The notes: a model not told the origin generated them from the letters alone. 64,000 nt of DNA from Sphingomonas sp. Root710 (GCF_001429065.1 NZ_LMIB01000001.1:629933-693932); one strand, 5' to 3'; counted from the stretch's first letter, positions 34,762 to 44,263 are shown. Made by a program: numbers and translations.

Positions 34762-35655
34762 GGCGGGACCGGTGCCGATCGTCCGGCCGCACGCGCCCAA
34801 CTGCTCCAGGACATAGCGATAATCGGCGCGCACGGCGGTTGCGTCGGCCTCGGACAGCGCCGCGACGCTGCGCGCCGGCAGATGCGACGGCAGGAAGCAG
34901 GCGAGGCGATACCAAAGCAGCGTGTCACGCGCGGGCGTCGTCGCACTGTCGTCGACCATTTCGCCGAGGGCGACCGACCAGTTCGGCTGCTCGCCGGGGC
35001 GGCGGAGGATCGACAGCGAAATCGGCCGGTTGTCTGGCGTCGTCAGAAAGATCTGGGATTCGCTTTCACCTGGAATCGCGCCCGGAACATGAAAGGCATT
35101 GCCGATTCCCGTGACATAGGGCGGGCTCGATGCTGCGCTGGCTTCGGTAAGAATCGCGCGGAGACGCGATTCGTTGGCTTGCGTCCGTTCCAGCTGGGAA
35201 AAGGGCGAAGTCAGGCGGATTTCTTGCGGACGTCCGACGACCCGGTCAGCGAACAGGATGAACCGACTCTTCTTCAACTTAGGCGCTTTGCCCTTCGCAT
35301 CGAGCGCAATGTCGACGATATAGCTGACCGCGCCGGGCATCCCGCCTGCTCCGCGCAGCAACATATCGGTGCTTGCCTGGACCAGGAATCGTGCTTTGCC
35401 GGGCGCCAGACCGGGAGCGAGCTCCCCCTTAAGGCGCTCGGCTTTGACGATCGTCACCCCGGCGACGAGTTGCGCGGGCAGTGCCAGATCAGCAAGATCT
35501 GCATAAGAAAAGGCCCGAAATTCGGGGCTCGGCGCTGTCTGGGCGGAGATCGGAGCAAGCGGGACGGCGAGCGCGCTCGCGACAATTGGCAGGCCAGCTA
35601 AAGCAAAAGTCGTACCAAAAGTTAATCTCGGACGGGTTCTACCCGGTCGACGCAT
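34753..35655 (-). CDS. exported protein of unknown function
   Basis: A 300-residue protein. The start MRRPGRTRPRLTFGTTFALAGLPIVASALAVPLAPISAQ is a signal peptide with AQ/A cleavage near residue 38. GAGGA lies 8 bases before the chosen ATG at 35655; an earlier ATG at 35670 lacks one. The mature protein is beta-rich with KARFLVQASTDMLLRG, KKSRFILFADRVV and ALVLEQL-like YRYVLEQLGACGRT. No cysteine cluster or catalytic motif is evident. It sits on the opposite strand just upstream of the TonB genes, sharing their 250-base upstream region. I do not recognise a named family. Confidence 0.78.
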   Translation of the reverse strand: MRRPGRTRPRLTFGTTFALAGLPIVASALAVPLAPISAQTAPSPEFRAFSYADLADLALPAQLVAGVTIVKAERLKGELAPGLAPGKARFLVQASTDMLLRGAGGMPGAVSYIVDIALDAKGKAPKLKKSRFILFADRVVGRPQEIRLTSPFSQLERTQANESRLRAILTEASAASSPPYVTGIGNAFHVPGAIPGESESQIFLTTPDNRPISLSILRRPGEQPNWSVALGEMVDDSATTPARDTLLWYRLACFLPSHLPARSVAALSEADATAVRADYRYVLEQLGACGRTIGTGPASE

Positions 35656-35905
35656 TGGTGAAATCCTCATTGCCGCAACAAGACGGTCATCAATAACCTT
35701 TAGAGCGCGGCGGAGCCATGCCTGAAAACCGTAAGCCGCTTGGCGTTTGGGTTATTGCGTCCGTCGAACTGTCGCGATAAGGACACACCTCCGCTAAATA
35801 TTAGAACATGTGTGGCGGGTGTGGGGCCGGAGCACCGATGGAGGACCATTGGGGCTATCCGGCGCCTTTTGCAGGCTTATGGATTGGAGGGAGTGCAGTT
35901 CCTTA

Positions 35906-36550
35906 ATGGCTTATGCTGATCAATCGATGAGCACGCGCAAGGCCGTGTCGATCGGCCTGGTGATCCTGCTTCATGCAATCATCGGCTACGCGTTCGTTAC
36001 CGGGCTTGCGTACAACGTCGTGAAGAAGGTCGCCCGCGACCTGAAGACGTTCGACGTGGAAGAAGAGGCTCCTCCGCCGCCGGACCAGCCGCCCCCGCCG
36101 CCGCCCGAACAGGTCGTCGAGCCGCCGCCCGTCGTGGCGCCGCCGCCGATCGTCCAGGTCGCGCCGACGGTTGCTCCGCCGATCGTCTCGGTGCCGGTCG
36201 CTCCGCCGCCGGTCATCACGCCCACTGCGCCACCGGCTCCGCCGGTTAGCCAGGCGGTTCGCGTGACGCCCAAGGGTAATTTCCAATCCCTGATGTCGAC
36301 CGAGGATTATCCGTCGTCGTCGCTTCGTAACAACGAAGAGGGAACGGTGGCCTACAGGCTTGACGTCGGAACCGACGGCAAGGTGACGGCGTGTACGGTT
36401 ACGGCAAGCAGCGGGTTTCCCGCGCTTGATACCACGGCCTGCCGTCTGCTGCAGCGCCGCGCCCGGTTCAACATCGGCAAGGACGCTGCAGGTAACCCGG
36501 TTACCGGTGTCTACAACGGCCGCTTCACTTGGCGAATCCCGAAGGATTGA
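35906..36550 (+). CDS. tonB: energy transducer TonB
   Basis: TonB transmits proton-motive energy from ExbB/ExbD to outer-membrane receptors. The 214-residue protein starts MAYADQSMSTRKAV, has one membrane anchor (about 13-35, SIGLVILLHAIIGYAFVTGLAYNVV), then a long Pro-rich spacer with PPPPDQPPPPPPEQ and repeated VAPPPIV units, and a C-terminal TonB domain (about 130-214, with YPSSSLRNNEEGTVAYRLDVGTDGKVTACTV and GVYNGRFTWRIP). The start at the ATG encoding MAYADQ is chosen for family fit. It heads tonB-exbB-exbD-exbD. Confidence 0.95.
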   Translation: MAYADQSMSTRKAVSIGLVILLHAIIGYAFVTGLAYNVVKKVARDLKTFDVEEEAPPPPDQPPPPPPEQVVEPPPVVAPPPIVQVAPTVAPPIVSVPVAPPPVITPTAPPAPPVSQAVRVTPKGNFQSLMSTEDYPSSSLRNNEEGTVAYRLDVGTDGKVTACTVTASSGFPALDTTACRLLQRRARFNIGKDAAGNPVTGVYNGRFTWRIPKD

Positions 36551-36628
36551 TCGGACAGGTCCGGCCCAGTCCCGGGCTGGACCTCACGACATTAATTTAG
36601 ACAAGATTCAGAGAAGGAAATTCAGTTT

Positions 36629-37351
36629 ATGGCTAGTCCCGCAGCCGCCGGTTCCAACCCTTATGGCCTGATGGCCGCTCTCGAGCAGGGTGGCACGATC
36701 GCCTGGACCGTCTTCATCATCCTCGTCGTCATGTCGGCGGCGTCCTGGTACATCATGTTCACCAAGCTGCTCGAGCAGCAGAAGATTCTGAACCAGGGCA
36801 AGAAGGCTCGCGCGACCTTCTGGACCGCGCCGAGCCTGAAGGACGGCCAGGCCAAGCTCGAGAAGAACTCGGCATACCGTCAGGTCGTCGACGACGGCCT
36901 GATCGCACAGGAGCAGCACACCAAGCTGACCGATCCGGTCGACCAGCATGAGTGGCTGACCGGCTCGCTGGCCCGCAGCCAGGCCGCGATCAACTCGAAG
37001 CTCGGCAACGGCCTGGCGGTTCTCGCGACCGTTGGCTCGACCTCGCCGTTCATCGGTCTGTTCGGTACGGTTATCGGCATCTACCGCGCGCTCATCAAGA
37101 TTGGCGCCGCCGGTCAGGCCTCGATCGACGCCGTCGCCGGCCCGGTCGGTGAAGCGCTGATCATGACCGCGCTCGGTCTCGCCGTGGCCGTTCCGGCCGT
37201 GCTCGGCTACAATTGGCTGATCCGCCGCAATAAGGTCGTCGCCGAAGAGCTGTCGGCCTTCGCGACCGACCTGCACGGCTACATGGTCTCGGCCGGTGCG
37301 GTGAAGCCCGCCGCTCCGGTGAAGGCCGCTCCGGTTGCCGTCAAGAAGTAA
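36629..37351 (+). CDS. exbB: ExbB/MotA/TolQ-type proton channel protein
   Basis: A 240-residue inner-membrane protein that forms the proton channel scaffold with ExbD. Three helices are visible: near the start (GTIAWTVFIILVVMSAASWYIMF), then FIGLFGTVIGIYRAL in the core, and ALIMTALGLAVAVPAVLGYNWL. It starts MASPAAAGSNPYGLMAALEQGG; AGAAGGAAATTC precedes the ATG. The C-terminal tail has Ala-Pro repeats (APVKAAPVAVKK). Confidence 0.96.
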   Translation: MASPAAAGSNPYGLMAALEQGGTIAWTVFIILVVMSAASWYIMFTKLLEQQKILNQGKKARATFWTAPSLKDGQAKLEKNSAYRQVVDDGLIAQEQHTKLTDPVDQHEWLTGSLARSQAAINSKLGNGLAVLATVGSTSPFIGLFGTVIGIYRALIKIGAAGQASIDAVAGPVGEALIMTALGLAVAVPAVLGYNWLIRRNKVVAEELSAFATDLHGYMVSAGAVKPAAPVKAAPVAVKK

Positions 37352-37473
37352 GCGGCCGACGAATAGGGGCGGGCGCGAAAGCGTCCGCCGTGTTCGATTA
37401 GGAATGAGAAGGCCAGGACCGGCGGCCACGCTGGTGATCCGCTGAGCCGCCCAAGTAGATAGGATTTGTGCCG

Positions 37474-37956
37474 ATGGCCATGAGTGCGGGCCCCGCCGAA
37501 GACGACAGCCCGATGTCGGACATCAACACGACGCCGCTCGTCGACGTCATGCTGGTGCTGCTCATCATCTTCCTCATCACCGTTCCGGTCGTGATCCAGA
37601 CGGTCCCCGTCAAGCTTCCCAATGTGGTGTTCGAGCCGACCACGACCAAGCCCGAGAATGTCGCGCTGAGCGTGCGCGCCGCTCCGAACGGCGCTTGTGA
37701 GGTCTATTGGGGCCAGACCCGGGTTACTGCTCAAGAGCTGATCGACCGCGCGGTCGTCAAGCTCAAGAAGGAAATCGACAAGCAGGGCGGTCCGACCGCA
37801 CCGGGCCTCGAGCTTCCCGAAGTCCATATCCGCGGGGATATCAACACGCCCTACCGTTGCATCGGGGGCGCTGTGTTCACCATGCAGCGTGCCGGTTTCA
37901 CCCGCGTGGGCTTCATCTCCGAGCCGCCAGCCGGCTATGCCACCGCGCGTCTCTGA
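37474..37956 (+). CDS. exbD: ExbD biopolymer transport protein, copy 1
   Basis: A 160-residue single-pass ExbD. DINTTPLVDVMLVLLIIFLITVPVV carries the essential Asp on the membrane helix that conducts protons. The periplasmic domain (about 60-160) follows, ending AGYATARL. The ATG at 37474 is preferred; GTG at 37468 and ATG at 37480 are alternatives. A longer periplasmic part with KEIDKQGGPTAPGLELPEV distinguishes it from copy 2. Confidence 0.95.
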   Translation: MAMSAGPAEDDSPMSDINTTPLVDVMLVLLIIFLITVPVVIQTVPVKLPNVVFEPTTTKPENVALSVRAAPNGACEVYWGQTRVTAQELIDRAVVKLKKEIDKQGGPTAPGLELPEVHIRGDINTPYRCIGGAVFTMQRAGFTRVGFISEPPAGYATARL

Positions 37957-37980
37957 TATCGCTTTCGAGGAGTTTTAGTC

Positions 37981-38409
37981 ATGGCAATGGCCGCAAGTAC
38001 GACCGAAGGCGAGCCCATGATGGACATCAACACCACGCCGTTGATCGACGTGATGCTGGTGCTTCTGATCATGTTCATCATCACCATTCCGATCCAGACT
38101 CACGCGGTGAAGCTCGACCTTCCGGTCGACTCGGGTGACAACACCCCGCCGCCGGTCGATCCGGTGAAGAACAAGGTCGTGATCACGCCCGGTGGTGAGA
38201 TCCTCTGGAATGGTTCGCCGATCTCGAAAGTCCAGCTGCGTCAGTATCTGGACATCACCCAGACGATGAACCCGATTCCCGAGCTGCATCTGCAGCCCGA
38301 TCCGCAGGCGCGGTATGTGCTGGTCGACGAAGTGCTCGCGATCACCAAGCGCGCGCAGGTCGAGAAGATGGGCTTCGTCGGCAACGAGGCTTATGGTGGC
38401 GCCTTCTAA
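37981..38409 (+). CDS. exbD: ExbD biopolymer transport protein, copy 2
   Basis: A 142-residue ExbD paralogue. It has the same MMDINTTPLIDVMLVLLIMFIITIPI membrane core with the conserved Asp and a shorter periplasmic domain. Two ExbD copies behind one ExbB is the arrangement known from Xanthomonas, where the second copy is needed only for some uptake or virulence functions. It ends the operon, 25 bases before a strong terminator. Confidence 0.95.
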   Translation: MAMAASTTEGEPMMDINTTPLIDVMLVLLIMFIITIPIQTHAVKLDLPVDSGDNTPPPVDPVKNKVVITPGGEILWNGSPISKVQLRQYLDITQTMNPIPELHLQPDPQARYVLVDEVLAITKRAQVEKMGFVGNEAYGGAF

Positions 38410-38433
38410 GGCGTTTCCCTCCGTCTGAATCAG

Positions 38434-38467
38434 AAAGGGCGGCCTCTCGGGGCCGCCCTTTTTGTTT
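38434..38467. terminator. intrinsic terminator after exbD copy 2
   Basis: An 11-base-pair stem, AAAGGGCGGCC and GGCCGCCCTTT, closes on a short TCTCGG loop and is followed by TTTTGTTTG. It can also end the convergent PfkB-kinase transcript. Confidence 0.9.
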
Positions 38468-38488
38468 GTCCGGTGGCTGGTCAGGGTC

Positions 38489-39475
38489 TTATGCTAGCCC
38501 GGCATATTCGCGCAGCGGCGTCTCCGGCCGAGCGCCGAAATGCGAGATGACCTCCGCCGCGGCGAGTCCCGCGATCCGCGCGCATTCCGCAAGCGGCTGA
38601 TCCCGGGTGAGCCCATAGAGGAAGCCGGCGGCGTAAAGATCGCCCGCGCCGGTTGTGTCGACGACGCGCTCCACCCTGGCGGCCGGGCTCTTGATCCGCT
38701 CATCGCCGCACACGACGACCGAACCTTCCGAACCGAGCGTAACCGCTGCGAGTTCGACCATCGCGGCGAGCTTCGCAAAAGCGCTGTCGAGATCGTTGCT
38801 CTCGAACAACGAGGCAATCTCGGTCTCGTTGGCGAAGAGGATGTCGACGCGATTTTGGACCAGGTCGAGGAAGTCGGCGCGGTGGCGCTCCACGCAAAAG
38901 GCATCGGACAGCGACAGCGCGACCTTGCGGCCCGCGGCGTGGGCGATGTCCGCCGCACGGTGGAAGGCGGCCTTGGCCTGGGGATCGTCGTAGAGATAAC
39001 CCTCGAGATAGGTGACCTTGGCCGATGCGACGAGTGCTTCGTCGATATCGTCGGCGGTCAGGTTCACGCAGGCGCCAAGATAGGTGTTCATCGTCCGCTC
39101 GCCGTCCGAGGTGACAAAGATGATGCAGCGAGCGGTGGCGGGGCCGTCGGTCGCCATCGCGGTGGTGAAGCGAACGCCCGCGGCAAGGAGGTCATGGCGA
39201 TAGGCTGCGCCGAGTTCGTCGTCGCGCAGTTTGCCGATATAGCCGCAGGCCGCTCCCAGCGAGCCGAGACCGGCGATCGTGTTGCCCGCCGAACCGCCCG
39301 AGGCCCGCGTGACCGGGCCCATCGCGGCGTAAAGGCGTTCGGCCGTTGCCTCATCGATCAGCGTCATCGCGCCCCGGGCCAGCTGGTGGCGCTCGAGGAA
39401 TTTGTCATCGGCATGGGTGAGCAGATCGATGATCGCGTTGCCGATTCCGACGACGTCGAGGGTCGCTTCGGTCAT
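38489..39475 (-). CDS. PfkB-family carbohydrate/nucleoside kinase (adenosine kinase-like)
   Basis: A 328-residue PfkB-fold kinase. ASGGSAGNTIAGLGSLGA is the PfkB signature 1 and DTTGAGDLYAAGFLYGL is signature 2, with the catalytic Asp in DTTGAGD. The start VVGIGNAIIDLLTHADD and the FGARPET tail match alphaproteobacterial adenosine kinase-like proteins. Substrate specificity between adenosine and ribose-type sugars is not readable. It is convergent with exbD and stands alone. Confidence 0.85.
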   Translation of the reverse strand: MTEATLDVVGIGNAIIDLLTHADDKFLERHQLARGAMTLIDEATAERLYAAMGPVTRASGGSAGNTIAGLGSLGAACGYIGKLRDDELGAAYRHDLLAAGVRFTTAMATDGPATARCIIFVTSDGERTMNTYLGACVNLTADDIDEALVASAKVTYLEGYLYDDPQAKAAFHRAADIAHAAGRKVALSLSDAFCVERHRADFLDLVQNRVDILFANETEIASLFESNDLDSAFAKLAAMVELAAVTLGSEGSVVVCGDERIKSPAARVERVVDTTGAGDLYAAGFLYGLTRDQPLAECARIAGLAAAEVISHFGARPETPLREYAGLA

Positions 39476-39588
39476 GAACGGGCCTTTATGGTGGGCGGGT
39501 GCGCCGGTGGAAATTTTGTGGCAAAGCCGCTGTTCCCATGCCGCGCGCCGCGCGTGGCGGCAAGCCCCGGACGTGATTGACCGAATCT

Positions 39589-40524
39589 ATGCTCGACGAA
39601 CTTGACGACCTGATGCGCAGCGCGCGCGCTTGGCGGGAGGCCGGCCATGGCGTCGCCATCGCCACCGTGATCCAGACCTGGGGCTCGGCCCCGCGCCGCC
39701 GGGGATCACACGCGATCATCCGCGACGACGGGCTGTTCGAAGGATCGGTAAGCGGCGGCTGCGTCGAAGGCGACGTCATCGTCGCGGCGCAGGCGCTGTT
39801 GCGCACCGGCGGCGGTTTCGAGCGGCGCGACTATGGCGTGCAGGATGAAAGCGCCTGGACCTTCGGGCTGGCCTGCGGCGGCACCATATCGGTGCTGATC
39901 CAGACGGTCGACGCGGCGCATTTTTCGCCCGGACTGCTCGACCGGGTCATTGAGGAGCGTGCGCTGGGACGCGCGATCCCGATCACGACCGACCTGTCGG
40001 CGGGTGCAAGCGTCGAGGGCGAAGCCGGTGATACCCAGGGCTTTTTCACCAATCTCTACCCGCCGCCGCTGCGGATGATGATCGTGGGCGCGGTCCATGT
40101 CAGCCAGGCGCTGGTGCCGCTGGCGCGGCAGCTCGGCTACCGGGTTTTGCTCGTCGATCCGCGCGACAGCTTCGCCGCGGCGAGCCGCTTCGCCGATATC
40201 GACGTCGACACGCGCTGGCCCGACGAGGCTTTCGCTGACTGGAAGCCCGATGGCGGCACCGCGGTCGTCACCCTGACCCACGACCCGAAGATCGACGACC
40301 CCGCGCTCGCTGCGGCGCTAGGCAGCGAAGCCTTCTACATCGCCGCCTTGGGATCGCGCCGTACCCACGCCGCACGGCTCGACCGGCTCCGCGCACAAGG
40401 TTTCGACGAAGCGGTGCTCGAGCGGATCGATGGCCCCGCCGGACTGGCGATAGGCGCGGCGACCCCGGCTGAAATCGCGCTGTCGATCCTGGCTGGGGCG
40501 ACCGCCGCGCTGCGCATGGCGTGA
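39589..40524 (+). CDS. XdhC/CoxI family molybdenum-cofactor chaperone
   Basis: A 311-residue XdhC/CoxI protein, which inserts sulfurated molybdenum cofactor into xanthine dehydrogenase-type enzymes. The N-terminal CoxI part has SVSGGCVEGDV; the C-terminal Rossmann part has MMIVGAVHVSQALVPLARQLGYRVLLVDPR and ends with AALRMA. The nucleotide-binding Gly-His pair is written GAVH, typical. The next gene encodes a MocA-type cytidylyltransferase, coupled by a 4-base overlap (GTGA). No molybdo-flavoenzyme subunits are seen in the window. Confidence 0.88.
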   Translation: MLDELDDLMRSARAWREAGHGVAIATVIQTWGSAPRRRGSHAIIRDDGLFEGSVSGGCVEGDVIVAAQALLRTGGGFERRDYGVQDESAWTFGLACGGTISVLIQTVDAAHFSPGLLDRVIEERALGRAIPITTDLSAGASVEGEAGDTQGFFTNLYPPPLRMMIVGAVHVSQALVPLARQLGYRVLLVDPRDSFAAASRFADIDVDTRWPDEAFADWKPDGGTAVVTLTHDPKIDDPALAAALGSEAFYIAALGSRRTHAARLDRLRAQGFDEAVLERIDGPAGLAIGAATPAEIALSILAGATAALRMA

Positions 40525-41099
40525 CCGTCGGCGCGATCCTGCTCGCCGCGGGCGGCGCGCGCCGGATGGGCGAGGACAAGCTGCTCGCCGATCTTGGCGG
40601 CAAGCCGCTGCTCCTGCATGCCTTCGAGGCGATCATGGCGGCGGGGCTCGGCCAGCCGGTCGTCGCGGTTTCGCCTGGCAGCGCCGTGGTTCCGCTGATC
40701 GCGGGGCGCGCCGCCCTGGTCGAGGTCGAGAATCATGCGCTGGGCATGGGCCACTCGCTCGCGGCGGCGATCCGCGCGGCGCCGCTGGACTGGAGCGCGG
40801 CGATCATCTGCCTGGGGGATATGCCCTTCGTTTGCCCCGGCACGCTGGCGATGCTTGTCGACAGGGCGACGCCGGATAGCATCGTCAGGCCGCGGTTCAA
40901 TTCCCGGGCCGGCAATCCAGTCCTGTGGGGGCGGAGCTTCTTCGCCGCGCTCGCGCGTTCGACCGGCGATACCGGCGGACGAGCCCTGCTGGCGCATCAC
41001 GAGACGCAATGGCTCGACTGCGACGACCCCGGGGTGCTGTACGATATCGACACGCCCGACGCGCTGGCGGAGGCGCGAGCCCGGTCAGAGCGTCCGTAG
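40521..41099 (+). CDS. MocA/MobA-like nucleotidyltransferase
   Basis: A 192-residue molybdopterin nucleotidyltransferase-like protein starting at GTG 40521. LLAAGGARRMGEDKLLADLGGKPLL is the family's nucleotide-binding motif. LGDMPFVCPGTLAML and GNPVLWGRSFF are also conserved. MocA-type enzymes attach CMP to the cofactor for xanthine dehydrogenase-type proteins, which fits the XdhC neighbour. Its last 15 bases overlap the ABC permease gene on the other strand. Confidence 0.86.
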   Translation: MTVGAILLAAGGARRMGEDKLLADLGGKPLLLHAFEAIMAAGLGQPVVAVSPGSAVVPLIAGRAALVEVENHALGMGHSLAAAIRAAPLDWSAAIICLGDMPFVCPGTLAMLVDRATPDSIVRPRFNSRAGNPVLWGRSFFAALARSTGDTGGRALLAHHETQWLDCDDPGVLYDIDTPDALAEARARSERP

Positions 41100-43580
41100 C
41101 GCTGCCGCCGGGCGTGCCGCCAGCGCCGGGAGCGCGCCGAGCAGGCCGATGCCGAGCGTACCCAGCGCACCGACGACGAGCGTGATGAACACGACCGCCC
41201 AGTCAGGTGCCCATTTCATCTCGAAGATCGAGGTGACGATGTACCAGCCCGCGACACTGCCCGCCGCAAGCGCGAGGCCCGAGATGATCAGCGCGAGCAA
41301 CGCATATTCGATCGCCTGGGCAGCGAGAATCTGGCGACGGTTCGCGCCGAGCAGCTTGAGCAGCACGGCATCGTAGAGCCGCGCCCGGCGCGACGCTGCG
41401 ATCGCGCCGACCAGCACGGCGATGCCCGCCGCCAGGGTCACCGACGCGGCGGCGCGGATCGCGGTGGCGAGCTGACCGAAGATCGTCGAAACCTGCCCGA
41501 CCACATCCTTCACCCTGATCAGCGAAACTGCCGGAAAATCGGCGATAACCGCGCGGTTGACCGCAGCCTCGCGCGCGTCGGGGATGGTGATCGTCGCCAT
41601 ATAGCTGTGCGGCGCGCCCTCAAGAGTCCCCGGCGCGAAGACGATGCCGAAGTTGAAGCCCATCGTTTCCCAGTTCACCCGCCGGATCGAGGCGATCCTC
41701 GCGTCGATCTCGACCCCCAGCACCGACAGGGTCATCCTGTCGCCCGGCTTGAGGCTGAGCGCCTCGGCGGCCTGCTCCTCAATCGAGATCAGCGGCGGGC
41801 CGGCATAATCGGCGGGCCACCATTTTCCCGCGACGATCTCATTGCCCTCGGCCAGCTTCGTCGAATAGGTCAGCCCCCGGTCGCCGTTGAGGATCCAGGC
41901 ACCCTTGGGGATCGGCTTGATGTCGGTGACGGGCACGCCGCGCACGGCGACGACAGAACCGCGCAGCGACGGAACGCTGTCGATCACCGCTTCGGGCGCG
42001 CGGGCCTTCACGACGGCACGGAAGCGATCGATATCCTCGGTGCTGATATCCAGCGCGAAGAAGTTTGGCGCGGCGGCGGGGATGGTTCGCTCGATCTGAT
42101 TGGCCAGGTTGCTCTGGAGCACCGCCAGCATCACGAACAGGGTGAGGCCGAGGCCGAGCGCTACTATCAGCCGGTCGGTCTGCGCCGCCGGGCGATGGAG
42201 GTTGGCGATGGCGAGCCGAAGCAGCGGTCGGCGCGGGCGGGGCAGCGCACGCGCGCCACGCCGGACTAGGCGGCCTATCAGTCCGAGTAGGGCGAAGACC
42301 GCGACCATCCCGCCGAGGAAGCCCGCGCTGAGCAGCGGCTGCCGCGCGGTGCCGATGGCGAGCGTGGCGATGCCGAGCGCCGCGACGCCCATTACCAGCA
42401 GCACGCGCCAGCGCGGCAGGCCAAAGGGTTCGATCCGCGCACGGAAGATCGCCGCCGGGCTGATCTCTCCCGCGCGGGCGAGCGGGGCAAGGCTGAACAG
42501 TAGCGCGGCAAGCAGGCCATAGGCCGCGCTCACCAGCAGCGGCACCGGGAAGAGCGCGAATTTGGGCTGAACGGGCAGGGCGTCTCCGGCGATCTGCCCG
42601 ACGATCGCGGGGACCGCAGCGCCGACGGCGAGGCCACCGAGGATCGCCGCCGTGGCGACGACCGCGATCTGAATCAGATAGATCTGGAAGATCGTCTGCG
42701 AAGATGCGCCGAGGATCTTGAGCGTGGCGATGCCGGGCCGCCGCTGGTCGAGCCAGGACGACACGCCGTTGCCGACGCCGATCCCGGCGACGATCAGCGC
42801 GGTGAGCCCGACGAGAATCAGGAACTGGCCAAGCTGATCGACGAAGCGGCGCAGGCCGCGCGCCGCGTTGGTGCGGTCGCTGACCTCCCAATTGGCGTTG
42901 CGGTAGCGGTCGGCGAGGCCATCGGCGAGTATGCGGATATCGGGATTGCCAGCCAGGCGGATGCGGTAGCGCGCGGCGTAGAGGCTGCCGGGCTGGACGA
43001 GTCGGGTGGCGTCGAGCCCCTGTTGCGACGTGATGATCGACGGGCCAAGAGTGAAGCCTTCGCCGACCCGATCGGGTTCGTCGTCGATCAGCCCGATCAC
43101 GCGCAGCTTCGTCTCGCCGACGCGTACGTTGTCGCCCACGCGCAGGGACAGCCGTTCGGCCAGCGCTGGCGCGATGGCCGCGTCCAAGCCGGTGGGGCGC
43201 GTGGCGAGTGCGCCAGGTGCGACGGTGAAATTGCCATAGAGCGGCCAGCGCGTGTCGACGCCCTTCAGTTCGGCGAGCACCGACGCGCTCGCATCGAGCC
43301 GCGACACCATCGCGCGCATCTTGATCGTCTCGGATACCGCGCCAAGCCGCGCGAAAGCCGCGCGTTCGGCGGGATCGGCGGTGCGCTGGGCGACGCGCAT
43401 CTCGATGTCGCCGCCCAATATCTCACGGCCGCGCGCGTCGAGCTCGGCGGTGATCGCCTGACTCAGACTGCCGACGCCCGCCAGACCGGCCACGCCGAGG
43501 AACAGGCAGATGATCAGCAGGCGCAGCCCGCGAAGACCCCCACGCAGATCGCGCAGCGCCAGCGTCCAGGCGGTTCTCAT
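41085..43580 (-). CDS. ABC transporter permease of the FtsX/YbbP type
   Basis: An 831-residue permease with two FtsX domains (PF02687-like) and a large periplasmic part (about 40-250). The repeats of membrane helices occur around 270-460 and 700-820. LGVAGLAGVGSLSQAI starts the first helix and LGTLGIGLLGALPALAAR the last. It resembles YbbP, the partner of YbbA, thought to handle lipid or lysophospholipid substrates. It overlaps the ATPase gene by 4 bases. Confidence 0.88.
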   Translation of the reverse strand: MRTAWTLALRDLRGGLRGLRLLIICLFLGVAGLAGVGSLSQAITAELDARGREILGGDIEMRVAQRTADPAERAAFARLGAVSETIKMRAMVSRLDASASVLAELKGVDTRWPLYGNFTVAPGALATRPTGLDAAIAPALAERLSLRVGDNVRVGETKLRVIGLIDDEPDRVGEGFTLGPSIITSQQGLDATRLVQPGSLYAARYRIRLAGNPDIRILADGLADRYRNANWEVSDRTNAARGLRRFVDQLGQFLILVGLTALIVAGIGVGNGVSSWLDQRRPGIATLKILGASSQTIFQIYLIQIAVVATAAILGGLAVGAAVPAIVGQIAGDALPVQPKFALFPVPLLVSAAYGLLAALLFSLAPLARAGEISPAAIFRARIEPFGLPRWRVLLVMGVAALGIATLAIGTARQPLLSAGFLGGMVAVFALLGLIGRLVRRGARALPRPRRPLLRLAIANLHRPAAQTDRLIVALGLGLTLFVMLAVLQSNLANQIERTIPAAAPNFFALDISTEDIDRFRAVVKARAPEAVIDSVPSLRGSVVAVRGVPVTDIKPIPKGAWILNGDRGLTYSTKLAEGNEIVAGKWWPADYAGPPLISIEEQAAEALSLKPGDRMTLSVLGVEIDARIASIRRVNWETMGFNFGIVFAPGTLEGAPHSYMATITIPDAREAAVNRAVIADFPAVSLIRVKDVVGQVSTIFGQLATAIRAAASVTLAAGIAVLVGAIAASRRARLYDAVLLKLLGANRRQILAAQAIEYALLALIISGLALAAGSVAGWYIVTSIFEMKWAPDWAVVFITLVVGALGTLGIGLLGALPALAARPAAALRTL

Positions 43581-44263
43581 GCGGCGGTGCGATCGGAGAC
43601 GATCAAGCCGTCGCGCATTTCCACGACCCGCGCGCAGCGCTGCGCCAGCGCGGGATCATGGGTGATGACCAGCAGCGTCGCGCCGGTCTCGCGCTGGCGA
43701 TCGAACAGCAGGCCCATGATCGCGGTGCCGGTCGCGGCGTCGAGGTTGCCGGTGGGTTCGTCGGCGAACAGGATCGCCGGTCGCGGCGCGGTGGCGCGGG
43801 CGATGGCGACGCGCTGCTGCTCGCCGCCCGAAAGCTGCGCGGGATAGTGGTCGAGGCGGTGGCCGAGGCCGACCGCTTCCAGCTCGGCTCTGGCGCGATC
43901 GAAGGCGTCAGCCTCCCCGGCGAGTTCGAGCGGCACCGCGACATTTTCGAGCGCGGTCATGGTGGGGAGCAGGTGGAAGGCCTGGAGGATGATGCCGATT
44001 CGTCCCCGCCGGGCGGCGGCGAGCGCGTCCTCATCAAGGCGGGAGAAGTCCAGACCCGCGATCATGATCCGCCCGTCGTCGGCGCGTTCGAGCCCGGACA
44101 GAATCGCCATCAGCGAGGATTTGCCCGATCCCGACGGACCGAGCAGTGCCACGGTTTCCCCGGTGCCGATTGCCAGATCAATGCCTTTGAGGATGTCGAC
44201 CCGCGCCGGACCCTTGCCAAGCGCGAGACGGACCGCGCCGGCGTCGATGATGGGGGAAGTCAT
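43577..44263 (-). CDS. ABC transporter ATP-binding protein (YbbA/LolD-like)
   Basis: A 228-residue ATPase. The Walker A motif is LLGPSGSGKSSLMAILSG, the Q-loop is GIILQAFHLLPTMTALENV, the signature is LSGGEQQRVAIARA, and Walker B is ILFADEPTGNLD. It belongs to the MacB/LolD/YbbA group of exporter ATPases. It overlaps the permease gene by ATGA, so they form one complex. Upstream, the 120 bases to sthA hold no clear site. Confidence 0.93.
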   Translation of the reverse strand: MTSPIIDAGAVRLALGKGPARVDILKGIDLAIGTGETVALLGPSGSGKSSLMAILSGLERADDGRIMIAGLDFSRLDEDALAAARRGRIGIILQAFHLLPTMTALENVAVPLELAGEADAFDRARAELEAVGLGHRLDHYPAQLSGGEQQRVAIARATAPRPAILFADEPTGNLDAATGTAIMGLLFDRQRETGATLLVITHDPALAQRCARVVEMRDGLIVSDRTAA

